A DNA stretch of 64,000 bases, taken from contig CP154955.1 in NCBI GenBank assembly GCA_039621445.1, forward strand, positions 5,818,785 through 5,882,784. Direction: 5' to 3'. Source of the stretch: Euglena gracilis. Lineage: Eukaryota; Euglenida; Euglenophyceae; Euglenales. Below, in pieces: positions 23,603-33,994 of the stretch. Made by a program: the position numbers and the translations under genes. Each line of letters starts with the position of its first letter. Position 1 is the stretch's first letter. Below the pieces are notes generated by a model that saw nothing but the letters and a program-made list of their open reading frames with translations, did not search any database and was not told the origin of the DNA.

Positions 23603-24574
23603 TTAAATCCTTAGGTTTCCTGTGAGAATGGGAAAATGAGACATAGAATGTCTGGAGAAAGCTGTTGCCAAGCCTGCTTGATTCAGAGCCCATTGGGCTT
23701 TGTCAACAGCCAAATCTTCTTTGGAGAACAGCCCGTTGTTTGTACTTGGGATGGCCCCTGGAATGCTGCACTTCTTCCTCTCCCTCAGCAGCGTCTGCTC
23801 CAGCTCTGCCACAGCAAAAAACAATTGTTGAGCCAATATTTGATAGTCTGTCTCCACACTGCCATACAGGCAGGCCACCATTCTTTCCAGGTGTAACATC
23901 TTTTGTTGCCATGCCTTCAATTGCTTGTCCCTGGCCCCTTTGCCGTCCTGGTTGTGGTTATTATCCTCTGCTCGCATTTTTAACCCCTGGTACCTGGGCA
24001 GCTCTCCCAGGACCATCTTCCAGGGGAGTCTCACTCCCTTTTCGACGTGCCGAAGGCACGCTGCCAGCTCTGGCGCCAGTGGCGCCAGTTCCTCCTGCCA
24101 GGGGAGCCGTTCTTCCGCGTCGTCGTTGTCGTTGTCCTCCTCGTCTTCTCCGTCCTCCTCCATCGCGGACCGCTCCGCTTTCTGCGTCATCCCCTTGTCT
24201 GTCTTCGAACTCTTCTCCAGCCAACGATCAGCCAGCTTGAACGCCACGTCCGCCGCTGTCTGCCCCAAGTCTATCAGGGGTACCTCCCCGCTTCCTGCTA
24301 ACGCCACCGAGTACAAGAAAGAATTCCTGTAGTCTCCGACTTGGCTGGATACCATCGCTACTTGGGTCAAATCGTGGACCTTCTTTGCGCACTTCGTCGT
24401 GTGCCATCCGCCTCCCCGCCAGTTTTTCCCGGCCGCGATGACGGCGACTAGGGATTCCGGGGACGATTCTGCCAATAGTTTCGCCACCTTGCCCTCGTTG
24501 AAGAATAGCTCGCTCCACGAATTGTTGAAAACGGTTTCATCCTCTGATGTCAAGATTTCTGCGTACGTTGCCAT
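23603..24574 (-). CDS. DIRS Gag-like protein
   Basis: 323 codons from the ATG at 24574, chosen because it is the first Met after the terminal repeat (MATYAEIL); the open frame itself extends upstream through the repeat. It has an acidic stretch around residues 140-155 and a Leu-rich helical part near residues 215-280. After the TAA at 23603 a basic Gly/Tyr/Lys-rich tail (FKFGKGKGYGS, SGRGRGYGS) continues in another frame to a TGA at 23359. A one-base indel near 23605 therefore probably truncates it. The tail resembles RNA-binding RGG/GYG regions. No zinc knuckle was seen. Function is assigned by position. Confidence 0.8.
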   Translation of the reverse strand: MATYAEILTSEDETVFNNSWSELFFNEGKVAKLLAESSPESLVAVIAAGKNWRGGGWHTTKCAKKVHDLTQVAMVSSQVGDYRNSFLYSVALAGSGEVPLIDLGQTAADVAFKLADRWLEKSSKTDKGMTQKAERSAMEEDGEDEEDNDNDDAEERLPWQEELAPLAPELAACLRHVEKGVRLPWKMVLGELPRYQGLKMRAEDNNHNQDGKGARDKQLKAWQQKMLHLERMVACLYGSVETDYQILAQQLFFAVAELEQTLLRERKKCSIPGAIPSTNNGLFSKEDLAVDKAQWALNQAGLATAFSRHSMSHFPILTGNLRI

Positions 24575-24599
24575 TCTGATGTTGTCGAAGGACGTTAAT

Positions 24600-24702
24600 A
24601 TCCGCCAACTCCGGCACCAAAAAGCAGTAAGAAGCACCCCGCCAAAAGAACACAAACAACAAAACAGCCGGCACACAAAGCAGGATCTCACCCCCAGAGT
24701 GT
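24600..24702 (-). repeat. DIRS right inverted terminal repeat
   Basis: Partner of 20091-20187. It lies upstream of the gag ATG and therefore probably holds the element's promoter and leader. Confidence 0.9.
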
Positions 24703-24797
24703 GCGAGGCCCGAATGGTCGAAAGGGTCACGTGATCGTGTGTGACTGTGATCCCAAATTTCCCTAAACTCTGCCAATCCTAATGTGACTGTGCACAG

Positions 24798-25034
24798 AGT
24801 TCAGATTACGGTTGAGCTGTTTTCCACAGAACTAGGATTGTACCTGGTAAACAATGGCTTTGCTGGGAAACTGGCGCTCAAATGCATGATCTGTCCTGCC
24901 ACAAAACATTTCAAGAAGAACTATGGTCAAGGCCAGACAATGGCAAATAAACTGGATGGTCTTATTCCATTGATTGATGATGATGTGAAAAGCGTCAGTT
25001 GCTTCAGTTTGGGCAAAAAGAGACAGGGGGAGGG
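24798..25034 (+). CDS. Host gene P1, next exon (unknown protein)
   Basis: Starts after GTGCACAG. The leading A completes the codon begun at 20030-20031, and the frame continues with TVELFSTELGLYLVNNGF, KCMICPATKHFKKNYG and DGLIPLIDDDVKS. Codon use and sequence complexity are protein-like, unlike the surroundings. The 3' boundary is uncertain: a weak GTTACA donor at 25035, or read-through toward 25326 into CTGCAAAA repeats, are both possible. The Cys pair in CMIC is noted, but no known domain was recognised. Confidence 0.6.
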
Positions 25035-25079
25035 GTTACAAAACAACACCAAAATCACTCTTCATCCGATTCTTCACTG

Positions 25080-25215
25080 GATTAAAAAAAATGGACTGCA
25101 AAAGACTGCAAAAAAAAACCGTGTGTGCAGTTTTTTTTCCCCCCTCAAAAACACTGCAAAAAAAACTGCAAAAATGCCAAAACGGGAAAACTGCAAAAAA
25201 ACTGCAATAGCTGCA
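25080..25215 (+). repeat. CTGCAAAAAAA-rich repeat
   Basis: Several CTGCAAAA(A)n units; the same motif occurs at 19110-19150 on the other side of gene P1. No gene beyond the possible end of exon 24798. Confidence 0.6.
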
Positions 25216-25329
25216 CGGTGCATATTTTCCCCCTCCCTGCTGGGGGTCTGGTGGATAGGGTGGAGGGGGTTCCCCCCACCCACCAAGCCTGGCGCCAGAA
25301 CCCAGGCAAAAAAAAAATGGGCCTGAATG

Positions 25330-26624
25330 AATTTTCCAAAAAAGTCATACCGTAACCAACACCAACCAATACCAAGTCCTCCAGCCAATTAAGGACCCAG
25401 GGGTCCCGCCCCGGACCCCCAGGGTCTTCTGAATTGAAAGAAGCCAAATCCTGCAACCCGAGGGGATTTCTAATGGACCCAGGAGGGGTCCAGTCACCCA
25501 GCTGGAAAAGGATGCTGGCTTTACCAGACCTGCAAGCATTTTTAAAGGTTGTTGAAGGGTGTTTTGAAAGTTTTTTTGGAATTATTTGGAAGTTTTTTTT
25601 TTATTAGATTGTTGGATTTTTGGAGTTATTATTTTTGAGCCAGTGTGCAAGACCAATCATCAAGGCTCAAAGAACACAACAGGGGAGATATTCAACAAAA
25701 TACCGCAACGACGGTTTGATTGGATGGGCGATGGGTGAAGTATACCAGAATATCTCTTCCCCGAAGTCGACCAATTTTTGCCAAAAAAATGGCTTTTTTT
25801 TCGGCTAATTGCCCTGTGCATTGTTTATTGGATGTGCTGGGACCACCCTGTGAAACACCTGTGATCCGAATTTGATGAAATTTGTTGGTCTGTTTAATGG
25901 TCGGGATCAAAGGATGCTCAATTTGATCCCAAATGCATGCTCAATGGAGAAAGTGTTCTTCTTCATTTTCGGTTCAGCATTCCACTTGGCTTTTCCGTTG
26001 GGAAGATTCTGGCCAGTCGCCTGCTGTCCTCAATATATTGCCAAGGCATAGAAGTCTATGCTTTCCTGGCATCGAGTGCGTTTGCAACCCAGGCGTCCCA
26101 ACTGTTGTAGAATCTCGGCCTCGTTGTGTTCTTTGGCCACCTGGGCTTTGCTAATCCCCTGCGGTGTGTTTGCCTTTTCTCCAGTTTGCATACAGCCAGC
26201 ATTCCATCGACACCCGGGGCGGTCTCTTGGGTCATTTATTATATTATTATGGTAAATAATGACATTCATAATCATAATTATTTATAATTATAATTATTTA
26301 TAACCATAATTATCCACAATTATTTATAATTATAATTATTTATAATTATAATACAATAATCATATTATGTTTTTTTTTAAATTCCGGACCTCTCTTAAGG
26401 GTCGCCTCTTGGGCAAAGGGCCGCAAATTTATTATTGGGTCCCTCTCGCTTTTGGGGCACAAATCCTTTTTTCCTCAACCCTCCTCTCGGCTAGGCCATC
26501 CTTGGGTTGAGAACACAATTATTTTCCAGGTTCAAATTTTCCGCCTCCTCTCTTGTGTATTTTCCTTGGCAGGTTGGCAATGATGTCCTCCGGCCAGAAG
26601 GAGGCATTGCCAAAAAATTCTTGA
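25330..26624. other. No gene recognised; AT-rich tract
   Basis: An (ATAATTATTTATA)-type AT-rich tract lies at 26235-26370. No convincing exon was found. Confidence 0.45.
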
Positions 26625-26815
26625 GATTTTGAAGCCGCTTTGAGAATTAATCAGCATCCATTTCGCACAAATCTTTTATCTCCGAACGCCCATTTTGGCC
26701 ACTTGGTTGATTAGTTTTTACCAATTTTGGCAAAAATTGGCAACAGGGGTTTTTTTTAGTGCCCCTGGGGGGGAGTCCCTGCTTGGTGCCTTTTTTCGCC
26801 GGAGTTGGCTGATTC
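26625..26815 (+). repeat. Interspersed repeat M, copy 1
   Basis: Reverse complement of 38418-38625: GAAGCC(G/A)CTTTGAGAATT, ATCTTTTATCTCCGAAC, CACTTGGTTGATTAGTTTTT and GCCGGAGTTGGC are shared. No coding capacity is evident. Confidence 0.75.
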
Positions 26816-27035
26816 CTAAATTTCACTTCGACACCCAGAAGGAAGGATGAAACCTGAACTTCGAACTCGAGACATCGAAAAAAAAAAGAGCAAGGTGAGA
26901 GCAACCTGAAGAACGAGAAGAGCCTCCTGAGTGACAATTTTCAAAACACTTTCAAAATCGACTTCGATGAAAGATGGCTTTTTAGAAAAAATTGGTTTAA
27001 ACAAGAGGGCCGACTGTTGGCCACAGCAGCTGGAG

Positions 27036-27512
27036 CAGGGGTTTTCTTAAGCCGGAGGGTACCCCATTCCCCGGGGGGGGGGGTCCAGCCAGCCAGCAGC
27101 TCAAATCCAGCCAGCAGCCCAAATTCGGGCTGGAGCCCCCCCCCCCCCCGGGGGTCGAGTGAAATAAAGTTGGGTCCAGCCCGGCCGCAGGCCGGACCAG
27201 CCGGCCGCAGGCCGGCCAGCCAACTGGGCTGCCCAGCACACCTATCCCTGCATTTTTCCTCCTCATCACAACTTCCTCCATCACAGCCCCCCAGCCTTGA
27301 CCGAGCTCCATCCATCAAAATGTCGAAAATGGCAAAAAATTATTGGAAAATTTTGTTTACCGTCGACCCAGCCCAGCCCAGCCCCCTCCAGCCCCGGACC
27401 CCCCCCATCCCCCCGGGGGGGGGTCCAGCCAGCAGCTCAAATCCAGCCAGCAGCCTTTTTGCCAGCCGGAGGCTGGACCCCCCCCCCCGGGAGGTCCTTA
27501 AGAAAACCCCTG
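27036..27512. mobile_element. hAT-like non-autonomous element (477 bp), 8-bp duplication AGCTGGAG
   Basis: Ends are CAGGGGTTTTCTTAAG and its exact complement CTTAAGAAAACCCCTG. The 8 bases on both sides are identical (27028-27035 and 27513-27520, AGCTGGAG). An 8-bp duplication and CAGGG-type ends define the hAT superfamily. The interior holds poly-C/G tracts and GTCCAGCCAGCAG motifs; no transposase. The interior of 27190-27500 recurs inverted at 62340-62700. Confidence 0.9.
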
Positions 27513-27844
27513 AGCTGGAGAGCCCGGGTGCTCGGAAAAACCGTGGCAACCGTGGGCGGCTGGCCACCCCTTCCCCATCCAAAGCAGAAAAACTCAACAC
27601 AAACGAGCTCCCCCCCCAGCGACAGCCCCCTGGCAGTGGTCAAGAAGTGCCGAAAAGGGACAGGTTAGCTTGCCACGGGCCGTCTCCTTCCAAGTCGTCC
27701 AGGGCGGAGGCCCCTCACAAGCCAAAATTCTTTGTACAGGATTTCGCACCACTGAGGGCCGGTCCCGCCTTGGAAGATGGAACCAAGGCCAAGGGGGCGA
27801 ACACCACAGAGACCATAGAGGCTAATATTATCGGACCTCCACGA

Positions 27845-28545
27845 CACAGGAAGGGGGAGGAAGGGACCAGGAGGGCGAAGCACAAGACGATTCCATGCCC
27901 AATTGAAATCTTGAGGCCACCCATGCCCCTTTAAATTTGAAAAGAGAATTCTGGCAGACCGTTTGGTTTTCCTCTCCCAGTGGGTTTACTTGGGCCAGTC
28001 AGGGCTCCGCTGTGTGAAATGGCGAGGTGAGGTCCTCCTTTCTCGCCAGCCAAAGCCAGAGACAGTTTCCCAGGACCAAAGAAGGGCCTGAGGGTGGGGG
28101 TGGTGCCGGACCATTTGTGCGGTCAATATGCTCAAGGCCAGCAAAAAAGGTTTCCTGACCGAGCTTAATTTTACGGCAGCACCGACCCCACATATCAGAC
28201 ACCTCGGGCTCCGAACTTTGTCATTGTGAGGCCATGCCTTGCTCGCTGGCGGAAAAAATGCACTTTTTAAAGGTCCCGCTTAGTGCCGCCTCGCCGGAGT
28301 TGGCTGCGCTGTCTCCGACGTGGCGGCCATGGCGCTGTTTCTTTCCCTGGGGGGGTCCTCCCCCCCTGGCCCCCATCTTCTGACTGAGGGCGTTTGAAGA
28401 CAAATTTCTTTATATGGGTGGGGGGGGGTCGGGCTCACAATGTCTTTGTGCTCCGCCCTCGGTGTCCCTTCCTCCCTTGTCGGCTTTCCTCGAGGGAATG
28501 CGAGGCCTGTTGCAAGGGTAGGGCACTCGGCCATGGCCCAATTCA
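27845..28545 (-). mobile_element. Remnant of a second DIRS element (3' end)
   Basis: The minus frame 28534-28280 resembles the C-terminal tail of the recombinase at 20158 (GKPTREEGTPRAEHK; ending SETAQPTPARRH). Its DNA holds TTTGTGCTCCGCCCTC and CCCTTCCTCCC (28445-28475), and their reverse complement lies at about 27850-27890 in GGAAGGGACCAGGAGGGCG. This repeats the outer-end/internal-complement pairing of the intact copy. Catalytic domains and the right end are missing. Confidence 0.55.
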
Positions 28546-29740
28546 GGAGAAGATGGACGTAATATTTTCACAAAAATGGCAAGTTAGCAACAGAGTCTGT
28601 GGGTTCAAAAGGCTCATGAATTTTTATCCTCAAAAGCAGAAGTGGAATTTGGATAGGTCCATTGCCCATGAGTGCTTTGGAGGGGGATTTTTTTGATTTT
28701 TTGCTATCAAATGTTGCTTCCAATGCTTCCCTTACCGCATGGGGGGGGGGGGAACTTTACAGCAGCTGTTTTTTGTGTTGCCTTGCGGGATAAGGCAACA
28801 GGCCACAGGCAAAAGAAAAAACTTTGAAAAAGAAGAAGCATTCGAAGGGTCATGCACCTCTTTGGGACCCGGGGGTCTAGGCTAGGGCAAGAAATTTGGG
28901 CGGGAAAGAAATTTGGGCTGGCTAGCCCCCCACCCCCCCAGGGGAACCATGGCTGTACCTGGGCAGGGCCGGCGGGCTGGGCCGAAACCGAACAACTGTT
29001 CAAAAAAATGACCTGCAAAATGTAGAGCTCTGAAAAGAACGAACACCTGACAACCCCTTTAAAAAAAAAACGCCCAAAAGCCCCCCGAAAAGCCCTATTT
29101 TGGCCATTTCCGACAACTTTCCCAAAAATTTCCTTCTGGACCCAGCAAAAAAGGGGCTGGGGCTGGCCAGCTGGGCCAGCTGCAGCACCCCCCGGGCGTT
29201 GCGGGCCAAAATCGAGGGTAGTTGCAGCAGGCCGGGGGGGGGGTCTGCAAAAGAGATGTATGCTGAAGGTACCCAAAAAAAAACCTTTAAAGAGAAACCT
29301 CACAAAGCTGGAACAATAAAACTCTCTGCAGGGATTAGAAGAAGGTAAAAAAAGGTTGGAAATTGCGTCTTTTCATGGACAAAAGTGAACAAATGGACAC
29401 CAGAACGGAGTACATAACCGAGAATAATGCAGAAAAGGCAGTGGCTATGTGGCGGAGGGAGTGGAGGGGTCAGGCAAAGCTGCTGGGGTGATGGGGGCCC
29501 TGCAGAGGACAAAAGGAGAACATGCAACAAGGTAAGGTGAGGCCGTTGCGAAAACACGTTTCTTCTTGGGCATAACAGTTTTGAGCACCAGCCCTCCCCC
29601 AGGAAGGTGTACGGAAAATGGACAGGTTAAGAGCCACCTCCCTCCCCGCATGCGGGTCTGGTCCGGATTCCAACCTGAGGCTGAACCACAAAAGGGAAAC
29701 ACAATGGAACCAGTGGCTTTTTGAACCTGATTCACCAGAG
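28546..29740. other. No gene recognised
   Basis: Long frames on both strands at 28707-29348 show no domain. A possible coding frame continues leftward from 29770 to about 29675 (see next entry). Confidence 0.4.
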
Positions 29741-29769
29741 TCACATCTCCAACAGGCTCCGATAGATAC

Positions 29770-29974
29770 TCAAAAAAAATTCATCCCCTGAGGCGCCATG
29801 GTGTGGATGGTGCGTGGATGAGCCTCGACGCAGTTTTTTGGACCACCTGCAAATGTGACCTGTGTGCAGACCGATTTTAGCCATCTTCCTGTTCCAATGC
29901 TGTAACCCGGAGACAGGTTGCTTTTCAGCAAGGCTGCCCTGCACATTCGGGAAAACCTTGGAGACATCCTCCCC
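29770..29974 (-). CDS. Gene M2, possible terminal exon (competing frames)
   Basis: Follows CGTCCGCAG at 29975-29983. If exon 30193-30300 is spliced at its GTGTGC, the phase predicts the frame reading MCRAALLKSNLSPGYS ... TIHTMAPQGMNFF and a TGA at 29770. A different frame of the same exon is also open to 29741 (ends SIYRSLLEM). A one-base change in the eight-T run at 29772-29779 would extend the first frame through EYLSEPVGDVTLVNQVQ to about 29675. Which is right cannot be decided here. The protein is not recognised. Confidence 0.4.
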
Positions 29975-30173
29975 CTGCGGACGGGGTTAACCCCCCAGAA
30001 GGGAAGCACGTTTTCGGCCCAAAACTGCTGCAAACAACAGCAGCAACATTGGCAGCAGCAACCACAACACGGGGACTCCCACCCATCCACCCACCAGAAA
30101 CCCAACCAGGATGGGGGTGGGGCCCACCAACTTCAAAGTTTCTGGAACTGCCCTTCAATGTGCCATCCCCCTT

Positions 30174-30300
30174 TCACAGAGCGGCCGCACACTTCTCCAC
30201 CCCGGGGTGCAGCCTCGCAAGGTCCTCAAACGTGATGCGGGAGGAGGTGGGGAGGGCCCGGAGGAGGTTCTGGAGGTAGGGACGATGTGCTGCATCCACC
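30174..30300 (-). CDS. Gene M2, exon h (unknown protein)
   Basis: Follows CTAACGCAG. The leading G completes the CG left over from exon 31222-31403, giving Arg and then VDAAHRPYLQNLLRALP and RITFEDLARLHPGVEK. It either reads through to a TGA at 30174 (ending KCAAAL) or is spliced at 30193 (AA before GTGTGC) to the segment at 29974. Phase agreement across an intron of about 0.9 kb supports a real exon. No domain recognised. Confidence 0.6.
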
Positions 30301-31221
30301 CTGCGTTAGGCAATACACTCCCTGTGCCCCCCGTCTCAGACGCACCACCCAGAGCAGCCCAAGGCACAGAATACGCATACAAATGGATCCACAATGTACA
30401 CACGTGCCCTCGCACTTCCACACAAACACATGATTTGAAACGCCGTTGAAAAAATATCCCCCTCAGAAACTCGATCATGACAGGGTCGACCCCCCCCCAC
30501 CCACCATGGCACCCACTCAAGAAAATTCCTTTGGCGCCAAAGGCGCCAAAGGATTTTTGACCCCCGGAAATACAGGAAGGCCTGGTGGGTTGATGGGTGG
30601 GGGTTGGCTCCCCCAACCACCAGGATGGGGTGGTCGACCCCCCCCCCACCCACCACACATGAGGTTGCGGATATTCCCATACAGCCCTGCAGGTTGGCCA
30701 GTGTTGGGGACCCTGACAGTTTCCTTCAATGACAGTCTGGCTGTGGATGGCAGTTTTGTGGGCATATGCATATGAGCCTAGAGGTGACCGGTATGCCGGT
30801 GTGGGAGATGAAATGAATTAACATCACTGCTGAATTTGCTCCTTGGACTGCCAAAATTTAGGGGCAACCCTTGTTCCAGATTTTATGTGTCAAATATATT
30901 GTGATGTGTACAAACAACACATGCACATGTACACATCTGCGTTTGATCACACTCATCAACCCTTCAATGCCAAATTACACCAATGCCACACCTTGAGACC
31001 CCTCCTGCCCTCTCCCCGTACAAAACCAACGCTCACTTAATGCCCTGCCCGAGGGCCTTGCCCTCCTGAAAATCGGTACCTGAAAAAACAGCAGTACCCC
31101 ATGGAAACTGCCACGGGCTTGGGATTGTAACATTGGGAACGAGGCATGTTGGCGCGATGCTTGTTGCTGTGTGACCCTTGGCTTTTCACTGGTCATTGGA
31201 ACAGAGGACAAGGTCGCACAC

Positions 31222-31403
31222 CGGGCGATGGCCTCCACGGCCACCCGCAGGTCTGGCGGGCACGCCCCAAACACGTCGCACAGGGTCCGCGCCACGTCGG
31301 GCAGGGCCGCCGCCGGCTGCAGCGTGCAGGCGAATGGGGCAAGCGTCCACCGGAGAGGGAGGGGGGCAGCCACTGTTGTTGGATTTGGGTCTGGGCTTCC
31401 CAC
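31222..31403 (-). CDS. Gene M2, exon g (unknown protein)
   Basis: Lies between GTTTTTCAG and a GTGTGC donor. Sixty codons plus two bases: VGSPDPNPTTVAAPLPLRWT, then a Cys/Ala/Leu-rich helical part (LPDVARTLCDVFGACPPDLR, AVEAIA). It is GC-rich in third positions, unlike the AT-rich flanks. Phase 0 at its start matches the preceding exon's end. Confidence 0.65.
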
Positions 31404-32078
31404 CTGAAAAACACATTAATGAAAGACAATAATGGGGCATCACCAACACAAAATCTGAGCTTCAAAGCCTCAAATTAGGAATCACTTCCAAACTGGTACC
31501 AATTTCCTGATGTAAAAAAAATTGTGATTAAATCAGAAATCTGGAAAATATCCAAATTTGGAGACCTCAGGCATAAAATATGCAAGAAATTTCGTTCCAC
31601 CTATTTTGTCCATCATTTCATTTGCCTCCGATCTCCCCCTGCCCCAGTTTATTTCACTGTGCAACTTCTATTGAATTGATTTAATATAATTGGTCCAAAA
31701 TGTGTATGCAACTTCCAGTTGTCTGGTGAAACAGCAATTTGTCAGTGCAACTGCTTGAGGGGAAAAAAAAATCCGAAAGAATAAATATGCAAAAAAATCC
31801 AAAATTTTCGCAAGTTTTTCATTATGCAAAAAAATGGTAAATTCTGGAACTTTGGATAAAACAAAAAATGCCAAGGATGAAACTTTAATACCCCGTCACA
31901 CCCACCTGTCCACCCACCTGCCCACCCAAAACCCACCCAAAGTCGGCCGAAAGGTCTTTAAATTTTTTTACAGCGTGGCTTTGGGCGGGGCAGATTGACC
32001 ATGGCACACTTCAAACTCTGGATAAATGGTCCAGACAGCCCATCCGTCCACCCACCCACTCAAAGACCGACCCCTCAC

Positions 32079-32189
32079 CCCCAACGTGTGTGACTGAAGG
32101 GGACCCCCGGCCGCGACAAACTCCGCGCGGACCACCGTGAGGGGGTCGCTGCGCTGGAACTGGCTGAGGCGCAGCAGGTCCTTGAACGC
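32079..32189 (-). CDS. Gene M2, exon f (unknown protein)
   Basis: Exactly 37 codons between GCGACCGCCAG and GTGAGG. Encodes AFKDLLRLSQFQRSDP and TVVRAEFVAAGG. Both ends are in phase 0, agreeing with exons e and g. A poly-C repeat fills the upstream intron (32190-32543). Confidence 0.65.
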
Positions 32190-32543
32190 CTGGCGGTCGC
32201 AGCCAAAACCAGGCTGTCTTCGTACCAACCCCGGGGGGAGGGGGGGGGGTCCGGAGTGCCCTTGAGTGGCTGCCCAAACAGGCACTACCCCCGGGGGGGG
32301 GGTCAGATTTCGGCCCGAGCCCAAGGAACTTTTCTCTGAAAATAGGCCATTTTCCTTATGCCTCTTTTGAGCCTTCCGGTGCCTTTGGCGCCGGAGTGCC
32401 TGCTAGGCCTTTGGAGTGCCTGCTAGGGCACTTTTGGCTGTGTGCCCTACCCCCCCCCCCGGGGTCGGATTTTTGTGCCTTGGAGTGCCTGCCCAGGTAG
32501 GCACCCCCCCCCCCAGGGTGGGGTCGATACCCGACTAAAATAC

Positions 32544-32600
32544 AGCCTGCCCAAAGCCCAGGCTGTAGGCGTTGAGCTCCGCGATGGTGATGGTGTCGCC
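32544..32600 (-). CDS. Gene M2, exon e (unknown protein)
   Basis: Nineteen codons (GDTITIAELNAYSLGFGQA) between GGTTCACACAG and GTATTT. Phase 0 at both ends. Confidence 0.55.
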
Positions 32601-32639
32601 CTGTGTGAACCCCGGCGGGAAGGGTGATCCGAGCGCGCA

Positions 32640-32722
32640 CCCAGTCACCCACACCCTCACCCACATGTGCACACAGATACACACACATACACATACACAC
32701 ACACATACACATACACACACAC

Positions 32723-32753
<31 letters not shown>

Positions 32754-32885
32754 TACACGTACACATACACAAACACATACACATACACATACGCATACAC
32801 ACGCTACACACATACACACACAGACAGACTCTAACACACTACACACACACACACACACACACACATGCACACACAACACACACAT
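32640..32885 (+). repeat. CACATA/CA-rich microsatellite
   Basis: Imperfect (ACACAT)n and (CA)n array on the plus strand, inside the intron upstream of exon e. Cys/Val/His-rich open frames over it are artefacts. Confidence 0.95.
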
Positions 32886-33821
32886 GCCAGATTTCTTTTT
32901 GGATTTTTGACCTAAGTCCTTTGATTTTTGGCCATTTTTGGCCGAATGCCCAAAGTGACCGACCTCTCCCCAGGGGGAGGGCAGAAAGTGGTTGACTGTT
33001 TTTTGAAAAGTGTCTGACTTGTTTTCTTGAAACGGAGTGTGACCGTCCTGCCTACTCCGCCCTATTGGTAAGCAATGGCGAGGTCCATACCATGGGTGGG
33101 TGGTGGGTGTGCGTGCTTGTGTGCGCATGTGACCCCCCGGGAGTCTGGAGCCAAAAAAAAGTCAGTCACTCCAAAAGAACCAGACAGTCACCCCACCTGG
33201 GAGGTGGGGTTGGAGAGACTTCAAGCAATCGTTTGGTCTGGATTACCCCTCTCCGGGCTGGGGGGGGGGGGGGTCCGGGACCCCCTGGAACCAAAAATCT
33301 TTTCTTCCCTGGTGCTTTGCACCGGAAGATTTATGTTTTTATCATCTGCTTATGCCATTTTGGTGAAAAAAATCACCTGAAAACATAATTAGGGACATTT
33401 TTGGAAGTCCCTCAAAAAATTACGGTGCTTTGCAACCAACCAACCAACCACACACACATCTGTGTTTTTTATTGATCATGTTTATTGCATAATGCACATG
33501 TTACTTGTTCATGAACATGCATTATATATGCATTGATGAACATGGTCCATACACATGGTATATTTCCCGCCCCCTGTCCTTGACACCCTTGCCAAAGCAT
33601 GGGGAGGGAAAATGCGGTTGACACTGGGTGTGTGTCATGGGCACGCCGTGTCATGTGCACTGCACCACAAAGAAAATGGCATTTTGGGAACGGGAAAAAT
33701 GCGGTTGACACGGGGGGGGGGGTGTCATGGACCAGCTGTGTCAAGAACAAAGGGAGGGTGTACATAAATATCGTCGTATATTGGCAATTGAGGTATATTG
33801 GCACACAGGAGGGCCACACAC

Positions 33822-33964
33822 CTCGCGGTGCTCACAGAGGTCGCAGTACAGCCGGCGGCACTGCGACGGCTGCAGCACGCGTCGCTGCCGCGCAGTCTGC
33901 TGCCGCTGCCGCGCCTCGAAGTACTGCACGGCGAACTGGTACAGGGCTTTCGGGTGGTGCAGCG
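33822..33964 (-). CDS. Gene M2, exon d (unknown protein, Cys pair)
   Basis: Between CGCCTGGCCGCAG and GTGTGTGG. After two bases it encodes LHHPKALYQFAVQYFEARQR, a Gln/Arg-rich helix, then CRRLYCDLCEHRE with CxxC spacing that could bind metal. It ends in phase 0, as exon e requires; further exons between d and e cannot be excluded. Strongly GC-rich. Its start phase (2) is not yet matched to a confirmed upstream exon. Confidence 0.6.
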
Positions 33965-33994
33965 CTGCGGCCAGGCGACCGCATTGGCATATTG

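Larger units (their letters stand above)
20035..24721 (-). mobile_element. DIRS-type tyrosine recombinase retrotransposon
   Basis: About 4.69 kb, read on the minus strand. It has the full DIRS plan: inverted terminal repeats (20091-20187 and 24600-24702), an internal complementary region (20314-20414), a gag-like frame, reverse transcriptase-RNase H with an adenine-methylase-like domain, and an overlapping tyrosine recombinase frame. Known DIRS elements integrate by recombinase and make no target duplication, and none is seen here. The copy has at least four frameshifts and two in-frame TAA stops, so it is decayed or contains sequencing indels. It lies inside an intron of gene P1 in antisense orientation. 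Confidence 0.93.
20032..24797 (+). other. Intron of gene P1, enlarged by a DIRS insertion
   Basis: The donor GTAGAG starts at 20032; the acceptor GTGCACAG ends at 24797. Removing the DIRS element (about 20035/20038 to 24721) leaves roughly 80 nt, similar to other introns here (49 and 89 nt). The element starts within six bases of the donor and lies antisense to the gene, so the original GT is retained. Confidence 0.6.

Noticed and set aside
23010-23693. 227-aa minus frame
   Set aside because: Overlaps the gag tail and RT start in a third frame and lacks domain motifs.
23665-24240. 191-aa plus frame
   Set aside because: Antisense to the DIRS gag-like gene with no support of its own.
32356-33128. 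Long Cys/Val/His-rich frames
   Set aside because: They translate the CA/CACATA microsatellite and have no complexity beyond it.
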